Below are positions 44,613 through 55,020 of a DNA stretch of 64,000 bases, piece by piece; the stretch's first letter is position 1; each line of letters opens with the position of its first letter. The notes beneath the pieces are model-generated. The model was given only the letters and a program-made list of their open reading frames with translations, ran no database searches and had not been told where the DNA came from. The translations under genes were made by a program, and so were the position numbers. Where the stretch lies: assembly GCF_029674545.1 (NCBI RefSeq), contig NZ_CP121354.1:2117001-2181000 (forward strand), in the 5' to 3' direction. The stretch is from Mesorhizobium sp. WSM4904. GTDB taxonomy: Bacteria; Pseudomonadota; Alphaproteobacteria; Rhizobiales; Rhizobiaceae.

Positions 44613-45659
44613 ATGCCCTATGTCGCCGCCGAGAACCGCTACGAGAAAATGATCTACAACCGTTGCGGACGGTCCGGCCTCAAGCTGCCGGCCATCTCGC
44701 TCGGGCTGTGGCACAATTTCGGCAACGACACGCCGCACAGGACCAAGCAGGCGATCGTGCGCAAGGCCTTCGACCTCGGCATCACGCATTTCGACCTCGC
44801 CAACAATTACGGCCCGCCACCCGGCTCGGCCGAGACCGCGTTCGGCGAGATCCTGCGTACCGATTTCGCCGCCTATCGCGACGAGCTGATCATCTCGACC
44901 AAGGCGGGCTACGGGATGTGGGAAGGTCCCTACGGTGAATGGGGCAGCCGCAAATATATGCTGGCGAGCCTCGACCAGAGCCTGAAGCGGATGGGGCTCG
45001 ACTATGTCGACATCTTCTATTCCCATCGCTTCGATCCCGAGACGCCGCTGGAAGAGACGATGGGTGCGCTCGACCATGCGGTGCGCTCGGGCAAGGCGCT
45101 CTATGCCGGCATCTCCTCCTACAATTCGCAGCGCACGCGCGAGGCGGCCGACATTCTGCGCCAGCTAGGCACCCCTTGCCTCATCCACCAGCCGAGCTAT
45201 TCGATGCTCAACCGGTGGGTCGAGGAGGACGGGCTGCTCGACACGCTGGAGGGGCTGGGCATCGGCTCGATCGTGTTCTCGCCGCTGGCGCAAGGCATGC
45301 TGACCGACAAATATCTCGGCGGCATTCCCGAGGGCAGCCGCGCATCCCAGGGCAAGTCGCTGAGGCCCGCCTTCATCAACGACCAGTCGATCGCCAACAT
45401 CAAGGCGCTCAACGCCATCGCCGGCCGGCGCGGTCAAACGCTGGCGCAGATGGCGCTGGCCTGGGTGCTGCGCAAAGGCAGGGTGACGACGGCGCTGATC
45501 GGTGCCAGCCGGCCGGAGCAGGTCGAGGATTGCGTCGGCGCGCTCAAGACGCTCGAGTTCAGCGATGCCGAGCTCGCCGAGATCGACACTTACGCCCGTG
45601 AGGCCGACATCAACCTGTGGGCGGCTTCCGCCGAGCGCAGGGGGCCGCCGCGCAAGTAG
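44613..45659 (+). CDS. Aldo/keto reductase (L-glyceraldehyde 3-phosphate reductase/YghZ-type)
   Basis: 348 aa from the ATG at 44613; the open frame upstream overlaps the previous gene and is ignored. N-terminus MPYVAAENRYEKMIYNRCGR and FDLANNYGPPPGSAE are the hallmark of the YghZ/Gpr group (AKR14). Catalytic Tyr in NNYGPP, Lys in STKAGYGMW, His in YSHRFDPETPLEET. Reduces aldehydes or sugars with NADPH. Last gene of the LacI-controlled operon. Confidence 0.88.
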   Translation: MPYVAAENRYEKMIYNRCGRSGLKLPAISLGLWHNFGNDTPHRTKQAIVRKAFDLGITHFDLANNYGPPPGSAETAFGEILRTDFAAYRDELIISTKAGYGMWEGPYGEWGSRKYMLASLDQSLKRMGLDYVDIFYSHRFDPETPLEETMGALDHAVRSGKALYAGISSYNSQRTREAADILRQLGTPCLIHQPSYSMLNRWVEEDGLLDTLEGLGIGSIVFSPLAQGMLTDKYLGGIPEGSRASQGKSLRPAFINDQSIANIKALNAIAGRRGQTLAQMALAWVLRKGRVTTALIGASRPEQVEDCVGALKTLEFSDAELAEIDTYAREADINLWAASAERRGPPRK

Positions 45660-45786
45660 TGGCTGCGCCAGGCAAGCCAACTGCGGAAACAGTGGCAAAA
45701 ATGCGCATTCGTCGCTATCTCATGGGCGGAGAGCGTTTCATGTGCGCAATCGGCACGCGAAACGACGCGACGACCGGACGGACAAG

Positions 45787-46191
45787 ATGACGGCAAGGGA
45801 TGCGCTGACCAAGAACCAGCTGTGCGTGCTCGAGAAGCTCGAGGCCGCCAGCGGGCCGCTCAGCGCCTATATGCTGCTTGACCAGCTGCGCGAGCGCGGC
45901 TTCCGGGCGCCGCTGCAGGTCTATCGCGCTTTAGACACGCTGGTGAAGTCAGGCTTCGTGCACCGGCTCGAAAGCCTCAACTCCTTCGTCGCCTGCGCCG
46001 AGCCGCACGACCACAGCCACTCGATGACGGCCTTCGCGATCTGCGACAGTTGCGGCCAAGTGACCGAAATGTCCGACCATGATGTCGACCATCGCCTGGA
46101 CGAGTGGGTGCGCTCGACGGGTTTTGCCGCCAAGAAGGCGGTGATCGAGTTTCGCGGCGTGTGCGCGAAGTGCAGAGCTGAAGCAGCTTAG
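45787..46191 (+). CDS. Fur-family regulator, Zur-like
   Basis: 134 aa from the ATG at 45787. Winged helix (about 10-70) and dimerisation domain with two CxxC pairs, CDSC and CAKC, for structural zinc, and a His-rich HDHSHSMTAF regulatory site. The pattern fits Zur more than Fur: there are two complete CxxC pairs and no Fur-type HHHDH run. Zur would repress zinc uptake genes when zinc is plentiful. No znu genes are in the window. Confidence 0.8.
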   Translation: MTARDALTKNQLCVLEKLEAASGPLSAYMLLDQLRERGFRAPLQVYRALDTLVKSGFVHRLESLNSFVACAEPHDHSHSMTAFAICDSCGQVTEMSDHDVDHRLDEWVRSTGFAAKKAVIEFRGVCAKCRAEAA

Positions 46192-46201
46192 CCCCTGGAG
46201 T

Positions 46202-46383
46202 CGTCATCCTAGGGTGTAGCAGTCGCGAAGCGACGTCGCGGAAACCCTAGGATCCATTCCGTTACCTTGGCCGTAGAGTGCAGCGGAGCAGAATTCTGAA
46301 CCGTTGCAACGCCTTAGCGTCACGGCATGGATCCTCGGGTCTGCGCGCGTCGCTTCGCTCCTTGCTCCGCCCGTGGATGACGA
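46202..46383. repeat. Intergenic element with terminal inverted repeats (type C), copy 2
   Basis: Begins CGTCATCC and ends GGATGACG. The right half (GGATCCTCGGGTCTGCG, CGTCGCTTCGCTCCTTGCTC) is nearly identical to the element at 10499-10704; the left half differs (CCTAGGGTG ... CCCTAGG). Lies between the convergent zur-like and polA genes. Confidence 0.65.
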
Positions 46384-46397
46384 ACGAATCTGAGGCG

Positions 46398-49364
46398 TTA
46401 ATGCGCCTCGTCCCAGTTGTCCGCAGCACGCGCATCGACATGCAGCGGCACCGACATCGAGACTGCCGGCATCGGCGCGTTCTCCATCACCCGGCGCACG
46501 ACTGGGATCGTCGCTTCGACTTCCGCTTCCACCGTCTCGAAGATCAGCTCGTCATGCACCTGCAGCAGCATGCGGGCCGACAGCTTGGCCTTCTCCAGCG
46601 CTTCTTCCATATGCACCATGGCGCGGCGGATGATGTCGGCCGCCGTGCCCTGCAGTCTGGCGTTGATCGAGGCGCGCTCGTTGAAGGCGCGGACCGACGG
46701 GTTGGAAGATCTTATCTCCGGATAGTGGATGCGGCGGCCGAAGATGGTCTCGACGAAGCCGTATTCGCGCGCATAGGCCTTGGTTTCCTCGATATAGTCG
46801 CGGATACCCGGGAAGCGCTCGAAATAGCGCTTGATGTAGGCGCTTGCCTCCTCGCGCGGGATCGACAGCTGGTTGGCGAGGCCGAAGGCCGAGATGCCGT
46901 AGATGATGCCGAAATTGATCGCCTTGGCACGCCGGCGCACTTCCGAAGGCATGCCCTCGACCGGCACGTTGAACATTTCCGACGCGGTGATGGCGTGGAT
47001 GTCGGCGCCGTCGGCGAAGGCCTGCTTGAGCTGCGGGATCTCGGCGACATGCGCCAGCACGCGCAATTCGATCTGGCTGTAGTCGGCCGAGACCAGCTTG
47101 TGGCCCTTCTCGGCGATGAAGGCAGTCCTGATCTTGCGGCCTTCCGCAGTGCGCACCGGGATGTTCTGCAGATTGGGATCGGAGGAAGACAGGCGTCCTG
47201 TCGTGGTCGCCGCCAGCGCATACGAGGTGTGGACGCGATTGGTGCCGGGATTGATGAAGCCCGGCAGCGCATCGGTATAGGTCGATTTCAGCTTGGTGAG
47301 CTGGCGCCAGTCGACGATCTTGCGCGGCAGCTCATGGCCTTCGGCGGCAAGGTCTTCCAGAAGCTGCGCCGAGGTCGACCACTGACCGGTCCTGGTCTTG
47401 GAGCCGCCGGGCAGGCCCATCTTGCCGAACAATATGTCGCCGAGCTGCTTGGGCGAGCCGATGTTGATGCGCTCGCCGACGATCCCGTATATCTCCTCCT
47501 CGACGCGGGCGGCACCCTGCGCCAGCTCGCCCGACAGCCTGGACAGGATCTGCCGGTCGATCGAAATGCCACGCTGCTCCATGCGGGCGAGCACGGGCAC
47601 CAGCGGCCGCTCCAGCCGTTCATAGACGGAGACGAGGCCCTTGGCGGCGAGCCGGGGCTTCAGCAACTGCCAGAGTCGCAGCGCCAGATCGGCCTGCTCG
47701 CCGGCATAGGTGGTGGCCCGGCCGATGTCGACCTGGCCGAAGCCGACGGCGCTCTTTCCCGAGCCGGCAAGCTCTTTCTTCGAGGCCGGCGCATGGCCGA
47801 GCCACTTCTCCGACAGCGAGGCGAGGTCGTGGCCGCCGGAGGTGCCGGCATCGAGCACATAGGAGACCAGCATGGTGTCGTCGAACGGCCCAACCTCGAT
47901 GCCGTGCCGGCTCATCACGACGATGTCGTATTTCATGTCCTGCACGATCTTGAGGACCGACCTGTCCTCCAGCAGCGGCTTGAGCAGCGCCAGCGCTTCT
48001 CGGACCGGGATCTGGTCGGCCAGCAGGCCGCCGCCGAGCAGGTCGCCACTGCCGTTCATGTGGGCGATCGGCACATAGACGGCGCGGCCCGGCGCAACCG
48101 CCATGGAGAGGCCGATCAGCTCGGCCTGCATCGGGTCGGACGAGGTGGTCTCGGCGTCGAAGGCCAGAATGCCGGCCTCTTTCGCCTCGGCGATCCAGGA
48201 TTTGAGCGTGGCCGTATCGCGAATGGCCGTATAGGCCGAAGGGTCGATCTTGCGCGCCGTCGCCTGCTCCAGCCGCAGCGCCGAGAGCAGGGAAGGAGTG
48301 TCCCCCTGTGGCGGAGCGTCTTCCGCCCTTACTGGCGCGGCAGGCTTCGCGGCGCCGTTCGGCGTCGCCATGGCCGGCCTTGGGGCCGGCGGCGCGCCGG
48401 CGCCGACATCGGGGCCGTGCGCGGTATCGGCGCGCTCGATGGTGACGGGCGCCGCCTGCACGTCGCCGATATCGGTTCCGGTTGCTTCCGCGACGCGGCG
48501 GGTCAGCGTGGTGAATTCCATGGTCTTCAGGAAGCCGATCAGTTTCGGGCCGTCCGCCGCATGCAGGATGAGATCGTCCAGCCCTTCCTTCAGCGGCACG
48601 TCGTTCTTCAGCGTCACCAGCTCGCGCGAGATGCGCGCCTTGTCGGCATTGGCGATGATGGTTTCGCGCCGCTTGTCCTGCTTGATTTCGCCGGCGCGGG
48701 CCAAAAGCCCATCGAGGTCGCCGAATTGCTCCAGAAGCTGCGCCGCGGTCTTCGGTCCGATGCCCGGCACGCCCGGCACATTGTCGATCGAGTCGCCGGT
48801 CAGCGCCTGCAGGTCGATCATCTTTTCCGGCGGCACGCCCCATTTCTCGATCACTTCGGGGATGCTGATCCGGCGATCCTTCATGGGATCGTACATACGG
48901 ACCGTCGGGCCGACGAGCTGCATCAGGTCCTTGTCGGAAGAGACGATGGTGGTGTCGGCGCCAACTTCACAGGCGAGCCGGCAATAGGTGGCGATGATGT
49001 CGTCGGCCTCGAAGCCTTCCATCTCGATGCAGGGCAGATTGAAGGCCACGGTCGCCTGACGGATCAGGCCGAATTGCGGGATGAGGTCTTCCGGCGGCGC
49101 CGAGCGGTTGGCCTTGTATTCGGGATAGAGATCGCTGCGGAAGGTTTTCGAGGAATAGTCGAAGATGACGGCGAAATGCGTCGGCGCAATGCCCACACTG
49201 GTGTTGCGGGCGTCCTGCATCAGCTTCCACACCATGTTGCAGAAGCCGAGCACGGCACTGGTCGGCAGGCCGTCGGATTTGCGGTTGAGCGGCGGCAGCG
49301 CGTGGTAGGCGCGGAAAATGTAGCCGGAGCCGTCGACAAGAAAGAGATGATCGCCTTTTTTCAT
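46398..49364 (-). CDS. polA: DNA polymerase I
   Basis: 988 aa from the ATG at 49364 (MKKGDHLFLVDGSGYIFRA); the frame upstream of it shows no homologous start. All three domains are present: 5'-3' exonuclease (1 to about 300), 3'-5' exonuclease with DAETTSSDP and Y-x3-D type sites (about 360-570), and family A polymerase with motif A VSADYSQIELRVLAH, motif B RRRAKAINFGIIYGIS and motif C VHDELIFE. Repair synthesis and RNA primer removal. The sRNA at 49643 is divergent from its start. Confidence 0.97.
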   Translation of the reverse strand: MKKGDHLFLVDGSGYIFRAYHALPPLNRKSDGLPTSAVLGFCNMVWKLMQDARNTSVGIAPTHFAVIFDYSSKTFRSDLYPEYKANRSAPPEDLIPQFGLIRQATVAFNLPCIEMEGFEADDIIATYCRLACEVGADTTIVSSDKDLMQLVGPTVRMYDPMKDRRISIPEVIEKWGVPPEKMIDLQALTGDSIDNVPGVPGIGPKTAAQLLEQFGDLDGLLARAGEIKQDKRRETIIANADKARISRELVTLKNDVPLKEGLDDLILHAADGPKLIGFLKTMEFTTLTRRVAEATGTDIGDVQAAPVTIERADTAHGPDVGAGAPPAPRPAMATPNGAAKPAAPVRAEDAPPQGDTPSLLSALRLEQATARKIDPSAYTAIRDTATLKSWIAEAKEAGILAFDAETTSSDPMQAELIGLSMAVAPGRAVYVPIAHMNGSGDLLGGGLLADQIPVREALALLKPLLEDRSVLKIVQDMKYDIVVMSRHGIEVGPFDDTMLVSYVLDAGTSGGHDLASLSEKWLGHAPASKKELAGSGKSAVGFGQVDIGRATTYAGEQADLALRLWQLLKPRLAAKGLVSVYERLERPLVPVLARMEQRGISIDRQILSRLSGELAQGAARVEEEIYGIVGERINIGSPKQLGDILFGKMGLPGGSKTRTGQWSTSAQLLEDLAAEGHELPRKIVDWRQLTKLKSTYTDALPGFINPGTNRVHTSYALAATTTGRLSSSDPNLQNIPVRTAEGRKIRTAFIAEKGHKLVSADYSQIELRVLAHVAEIPQLKQAFADGADIHAITASEMFNVPVEGMPSEVRRRAKAINFGIIYGISAFGLANQLSIPREEASAYIKRYFERFPGIRDYIEETKAYAREYGFVETIFGRRIHYPEIRSSNPSVRAFNERASINARLQGTAADIIRRAMVHMEEALEKAKLSARMLLQVHDELIFETVEAEVEATIPVVRRVMENAPMPAVSMSVPLHVDARAADNWDEAH

Positions 49365-49607
49365 GCCGGCAGGGATAGCGCGGCAGGGCGTCGCGGTCCA
49401 TGCCAAAGGCTGCGCAACCCACGGGTTCCGGCAACGCCCCTGACAGATACTGTCCGTCAAAGCGCATCGGGCCGACAGGGAATCGGGTGACGCGCCTTCA
49501 GCCTATGTTTGATGCATGCCGGGTCCCAAAACCGCCGCGCATTTTGTGCGACGTGCATAAGAATCCGGCCGCTCACGGCTATGTTACAAAAGTGTAATTT
49601 TCGTGCC
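49365..49607. other. Non-coding stretch upstream of polA
   Basis: About 240 bp without a convincing ORF, the left part of a 537-bp gene-free gap. It should hold the polA promoter on the minus strand; an A+T-richer patch (TTACAAAAGTGTAATTTT, about 49583-49600) is the most promoter-like part. The right part of the gap holds the sRNA. Confidence 0.5.
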
Positions 49608-49636
49608 CTTGAATCGCCATGTTCACGGACCCAAAT
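49608..49636 (+). promoter_or_regulatory. Putative sigma-70 promoter of the polA-linked sRNA
   Basis: CTTGAA, 17 bases, CCAAAT: near the rhizobial CTTGAC-N17-CTATAT pattern at -35 and weaker at -10. It would start transcription near 49643 and give an RNA of about 150 nt ending at the terminator. Confidence 0.4.
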
Positions 49637-49642
49637 AGCTGT

Positions 49643-49792
49643 CATCGGCAGTTTTCGCCGAAGTCCGGAGTAAGGCCCGTCCCCCGCCTATCCCGGGCAA
49701 ACTGCGGCAGCCTATCCCCCCTCTCCGGGCTGCCGCAACGTTTCGAGTAAAGACCGCCGTGGTTCCCCCTCCACCACGGCGGTTCTTTTTTG
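49643..49792 (+). ncRNA. Three-hairpin trans-acting sRNA next to polA (alpha-r7/Smr7C-like)
   Basis: Three consecutive stems with C-rich loops: GCCCG/CGGGC (49675-49698, loop TCCCCCGCCTATCC), TGCGGCAGC/GCTGCCGCA (49703-49737, loop with TATCCCCCCTCTCC) and ACCGCCGTGG/CCACGGCGGT (49753-49783, loop TTCCCCCTCCA) followed by TTCTTTTTT, an intrinsic terminator. CCCCCTCC-type loops are complementary to Shine-Dalgarno sequences, as in rhizobial riboregulators. Location next to polA, length near 150 nt and terminator fit the alpha-r7 (Smr7C) family as I remember it; family membership is inference, the fold is seen. Confidence 0.65.
49753..49791 (+). terminator. Intrinsic terminator of the sRNA
   Basis: Ten-bp stem ACCGCCGTGG/CCACGGCGGT, 11-base loop, then TCTTTTTT. 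Strong, plus-strand orientation. Confidence 0.85.
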
Positions 49793-49901
49793 CCCTGCAG
49801 CCTGCGTGTTACCGAAACCAGAGCCCTTGGTCCAACGATCACGGCTTTGCGTTTTCGGCTCGCCCCTTTAGGGTCGGGGCCAGAATCGAAAGGCTGAAGA
49901 A

Positions 49902-51287
<1,386 letters not shown>

Positions 51288-51330
51288 GGCGAGATCGTCG
51301 AAGGGTTGAAAACCAACTTTCTGTTGATTT

Positions 51331-51429
51331 TTCTCCGGATCGCGGCGAGGACGGATTACCAGCGCAACGCGCTGCCGCATGCTTGCGCATCCCAAGGGAT
51401 GCGCGGCATTGCGGCCGCGATCCGGAGAA
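51331..51429 (+). promoter_or_regulatory. Large RNA hairpin covering the ribosome binding site of RNase D gene
   Basis: TTCTCCGGATCGCGGC (51331-51346) is the exact reverse complement of GCCGCGATCCGGAGAA (51414-51429). The right arm contains the RBS (CGGAGAAG) five bases before the ATG at 51434. Inside the stem are CAGCGC-AAC-GCGCTG (51360-51374) and GCGCATCCC-AA-GGGATGCGC (51385-51404), giving a branched structure. If transcribed it would hide the RBS. Could instead be a mobile palindrome that landed in the leader. Confidence 0.7.
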
Positions 51430-51433
51430 GAGA

Positions 51434-52054
<621 letters not shown>

Positions 52055-52121
52055 CGGAACCCGGCGCGTCGAGCGACGTTCCTGCCGGTCCATTGTCGGA
52101 ATGAGATTGGGAGGGAATGAA

Positions 52122-52325
52122 ATGGCAGAGCGCAAACCGATAGCGAGCGCGCCGAAGGACGGCTCCAAGGTCACCGTCATGTGGAAAGACAGCGACGGCG
52201 TGATCAACGAGTCCGTCGGCCAGTATCGCGACGGCGGCTGGTAGGTCTACACCGACAGCGACACCCAGAAAAAGGTCGATCCGACGAGCTGGCGGCCTGC
52301 ATCGGGCGATGATGAAGACGACTAA
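52122..52325 (+). pseudogene. Small conserved-type gene with in-frame amber stop (Trp codon to TAG)
   Basis: Starts ATG 52122 with GGGAGGGA upstream. Codons 1-40 end DGGW, then TAG at 52242-52244, then VYTDSDTQKKVDPTSWRPAS and an acidic end to TAA at 52325. Reading frame, composition and sense continue smoothly across the stop, so one G-to-A change (TGG to TAG) is the simple explanation. Full length would be 67 residues. Function unknown. Either a recent pseudogene or a 40-residue truncated protein. Confidence 0.65.
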
Positions 52326-52377
52326 AAGCGCGTCGCTATGAGCCGGATTGAGGCGACGCGCTTTTAGCCTTTTTTAC
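52324..52377 (+). terminator. Intrinsic terminator after the broken small gene
   Basis: AAAAGCGCGTCGC and GCGACGCGCTTTT form a perfect 13-bp stem, followed by AGCCTTTTTT. The stem begins within the TAA stop codon at 52323-52325. Confidence 0.85.
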
Positions 52378-52537
52378 GCATGTCGTTTTCCCGAAACCGC
52401 TGCTCACTTTTGGGCGGCATACGTTGGTAGCGCCGTCGCTGGCGCCGACAAGGACTTTCGCATAGCTTGAAGTCGTTGATCTCGAAGGCGATTCGGAGCC
52501 TCGCTCCGCTCTCGCCGCTTGCCTGGAGGGAACCTGC

Positions 52538-52792
52538 ATGGGTATCGAAAGTCTCCTTGTCTTCATCATCGTTGGCGCCATCGCCGGCTGGCTCGCCGGC
52601 CTCATCGTCAAGGGTTTCGGCTTCGGGCTGATCGGCAATATCGTCATCGGCATCGTTGGCGCCTTGATCGCCGGCTGGATTTTCCCAAGGCTGGGCTTTG
52701 CCATAGGCGGTGGCATTCTCGCCGCGATCATCCACTCCACCATCGGCGCGGTGATCCTGCTGGTGCTGATCAAACTGGTGAAGCAGGCTTGA
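52538..52792 (+). CDS. GlsB/YeaQ/YmgE-family small membrane protein
   Basis: 84 aa, three hydrophobic helices with glycine-rich packing: GIESLLVFIIVGAIAGWLAG, GLIGNIVIGIVGALIAGWIF, GGGILAAIIHSTIGAVILLV. Family known as transglycosylase-associated/stress response proteins; no enzyme activity proven. RBS GGAGGG. Inner membrane. Confidence 0.9.
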   Translation: MGIESLLVFIIVGAIAGWLAGLIVKGFGFGLIGNIVIGIVGALIAGWIFPRLGFAIGGGILAAIIHSTIGAVILLVLIKLVKQA

Positions 52793-52818
52793 TGCCCGGC
52801 ATGCTTCAAGGGCGCGCC

Positions 52819-52965
52819 ATGAAGCAGAACATGCTCTATCTGATCATCGGCGCGCTGCTGGTCGTGATCATCGCGCTCGGCATCTATATCTATCGTGAGC
52901 AAACCCGGCCGAAGGGCGTGGAGCTCAAGATCGACGACAAGGGCATCTCGATCCAACAGAATTGA
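52819..52965 (+). CDS. Small single-pass membrane protein
   Basis: 48 aa from the ATG at 52819 (AAGGG upstream): MKQNMLYLIIGALLVVIIAL helix, then a basic-acidic tail (GVELKIDDKGISIQ). 26 bp after the GlsB-type gene, probably co-transcribed. Similar tiny proteins are common in rhizobia but I know no function. Confidence 0.65.
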   Translation: MKQNMLYLIIGALLVVIIALGIYIYREQTRPKGVELKIDDKGISIQQN

Positions 52966-53132
52966 GCCGGGTCGCGTCCGCATCTCGCGGCTTGACCGGG
53001 CTGCTCCGGATGACGGCTCCCATCAATCTTGCGGGAGCGGGCGGCAAACAAGATGACGTCCGGGCGGTTCGGCGATATCATTCCGGACATAGGGAGTTTG
53101 GGGCCGACCAACCTAGCCACTAGGAGGTTGCC

Positions 53133-53516
53133 ATGAGGCACCAAACACTGGACCAGCTGCACGCCGTTGCCGAGGTCCGCACCGCTAAACCCGCAATGAG
53201 CCGAACCCAGCGCCTCGAGCGTTGGGCGGAGCTTCTCGAACGTGAGCCCAGCCGGCTCCTGACCGCGCTTACCGGCACCGAGTACCGCGCCCCGGCGGAA
53301 CGCAATGTCATGCGCGGCGACGGCTCGCCGATATCGGTGGCCCTGGAAGACCCGGTTTTGCACGATGAAGGTTTGAAGGGCGACAGCTATGGAGAGGCGA
53401 AGCGTTTCTTCCAGCTGACCGATTATCAGCTGCACGAGATCGTCTGCTATTGCCATGTCGGCGACGTGATGCAGGCATCGAGAGCGGCGCTGTCGGTCCG
53501 CGCCGTGCTCGACTAG
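53133..53516 (+). CDS. Hypothetical cytoplasmic protein
   Basis: 127 aa, no membrane helix or signal. Contains MSRTQRLERWAELLEREPSR, YRAPAERNVMRGDGSPISVA, and a C-terminal LTDYQLHEIVCYCHVGDVMQ region with two cysteines and a histidine. Codon use fits a real gene, and RBS AGGAGG precedes the ATG. Not recognised. Followed by a strong terminator-like stem. Confidence 0.6.
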   Translation: MRHQTLDQLHAVAEVRTAKPAMSRTQRLERWAELLEREPSRLLTALTGTEYRAPAERNVMRGDGSPISVALEDPVLHDEGLKGDSYGEAKRFFQLTDYQLHEIVCYCHVGDVMQASRAALSVRAVLD

Positions 53517-53890
53517 TCCACAGCCGACTTGCCCGCCGGATGCAGTCCGGCAAGGAGCGCGGTCGGATTTCTCGCACCGACCGCGCTCCGACAAGGTTCA
53601 AACGACCGCGATCTCGCCCGGAGTCGCTTGGTCGCGACGGGCGAGAGCTTCGCCCCGCGCGACCAGAGCTGGGAAATCACCAAGCATTTTCGATTGTCTC
53701 GGTTCTCCCACTTGAAGCCGTTCCCGGCCGTCGAGCGGGGCGTTGGTACGTCTCTACGATTGAAGCCCCGCACGCTGCCAAAGCGCAGCCGAGTGCTAGA
53801 TCCCCGCAGGAAGCCCATGTGATATGCAACAACCGAGCATGGCCCTTAAGACCCCTGAAGACGGATCGGAACGGCGGATCATACTATTGC
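53517..53890. other. Non-coding stretch before the DUF4238 gene
   Basis: 374 bp without a convincing gene. Contains a 13-bp stem, GGAGCGCGGTCGG/CCGACCGCGCTCC (53554-53589), likely the terminator of the previous gene, and other G/C hairpins (TTGGTCGCG/CGCGACCA near 53629-53669). No tRNA or attachment-site-like direct repeat is visible. Confidence 0.55.
53554..53589 (+). terminator. Terminator-like stem after the hypothetical gene
   Basis: Perfect 13-bp inverted repeat with a 10-base loop; no U-run, so factor-independent termination is uncertain. Confidence 0.5.
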
Positions 53891-54985
53891 ATGGCCGAGA
53901 ACAAGAATCAGCATTTCGTCCCCAGGGTGCACTTAACGCCTTTCAGCGTTTGCGCAGAAGGCAAAGCCATCCACCTGTTCAATCTTGATCGGAAGAAGGT
54001 GATTTTCGACGCGCCGGTGAAAAATCAGTGTTCCAGGGATTACTTCTATGGGCAGGATTCGAAGCTCGAAGAGGCGATCCAAGCCGTCGAAGGATACTAT
54101 GGCCGGTGTGTTGCTTCCCTCCATAAACCGGGCGCCCTTGTTAACGAATCACATGCCACAATCTTGAGGCGTTTCGCTTACCTACAGCATGTCCGCACAG
54201 AAGCCGCTGCGCGTCGATCCGCAGAGTTCGCTTTCGCCGCCACGAACGTCAGTGGTGTCAGCTGCAAACAACCGACATTCAAGGAGGCTGTGAAAACCGC
54301 CGTCATTGCTGCGATGCGCCACTACGCCCATACGATGGCCGTCGTGGACGATCTTAAGGTACGAGTTGTTCGAAACCTCACGTCAGTGCCGTTCATCACG
54401 TCCGATGATCCCGCCGTTCTCGCCAACCGATGGCATCAACAGCGCGTCCGAGACAGATCTTTCGGCGTCTCCAGTGCTGGAGCCTTGTTGTTCCTGCCGC
54501 TTACGCCAACACTTCTGGCCATTTTCCTGGATAGTGATGTCTATCAAGCTGAGCATGTGGGCGGGTGGATCAATGTGCCAAAACCGGCAGACATTCTTGC
54601 CTGCAATCACCACCAGGTATTGAACTGTGCGGCAAATCTGTATTTTGGCGATCGGAGTTCCGGTAATGACGTGCAAACGATGGCGGCTTCAGTGGCGCAG
54701 CTGAGGCCTCTAAGCCGGTTCAACGTCATGGCGGCCGTATCTGACGGTGAAACCGCAACCCACACCCGCTATGCTGTCGTGGATGCGAAGGACATCGCCG
54801 AGCACGACGACGTGCTTGTCCACGTGAGGGCCGTCAGGCCGGTGCCACCACGATGGCCCTCGTTCCTCAAGTTTCGGAACAAGCCTTTCGTCTACACCAA
54901 TGACACGGGCGCAGGCTTTCGACGCCGGACTACGGCGACATCGCGCCTCCAGAACAGTCCGCCTTGGCGCAAGGTGCGTGGCTAA
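53891..54985 (+). CDS. DUF4238 domain protein
   Basis: 364 aa from the ATG at 53891. N-terminal NQHFVPRVHLTPFS is the DUF4238 signature, and FITSDDPAVLANR is a second typical motif. No catalytic role is established. By eye the gene is clearly more A+T-rich than its neighbours, as is the convergent HNH gene after it, which suggests an acquired pair. Cytoplasmic; no signal. The upstream frame to 53450 overlaps the previous gene and is not used. Confidence 0.8.
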   Translation: MAENKNQHFVPRVHLTPFSVCAEGKAIHLFNLDRKKVIFDAPVKNQCSRDYFYGQDSKLEEAIQAVEGYYGRCVASLHKPGALVNESHATILRRFAYLQHVRTEAAARRSAEFAFAATNVSGVSCKQPTFKEAVKTAVIAAMRHYAHTMAVVDDLKVRVVRNLTSVPFITSDDPAVLANRWHQQRVRDRSFGVSSAGALLFLPLTPTLLAIFLDSDVYQAEHVGGWINVPKPADILACNHHQVLNCAANLYFGDRSSGNDVQTMAASVAQLRPLSRFNVMAAVSDGETATHTRYAVVDAKDIAEHDDVLVHVRAVRPVPPRWPSFLKFRNKPFVYTNDTGAGFRRRTTATSRLQNSPPWRKVRG

Positions 54986-55020
54986 GGGGGCCAACGCGCC
55001 GCCGGCACCCGCCGATATTG

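Noticed and set aside
46278..49490. 1070-codon open frame opposite polA
   Set aside because: Full shadow of DNA polymerase I on the other strand; composition is Arg/Asp/Gly/His rich with no motif.
53591..53690. Possible tRNA as integration site next to the DUF4238/HNH pair
   Set aside because: Stems are G/C-rich but no cloverleaf, no T-loop GTTCRANNC in the right place and no CCA end.
53450..53890. Upstream extension of the DUF4238 frame
   Set aside because: It overlaps the end of the hypothetical gene and has a low-complexity, Arg-rich reading; the ATG at 53891 directly starts the conserved NQHFVPR region.
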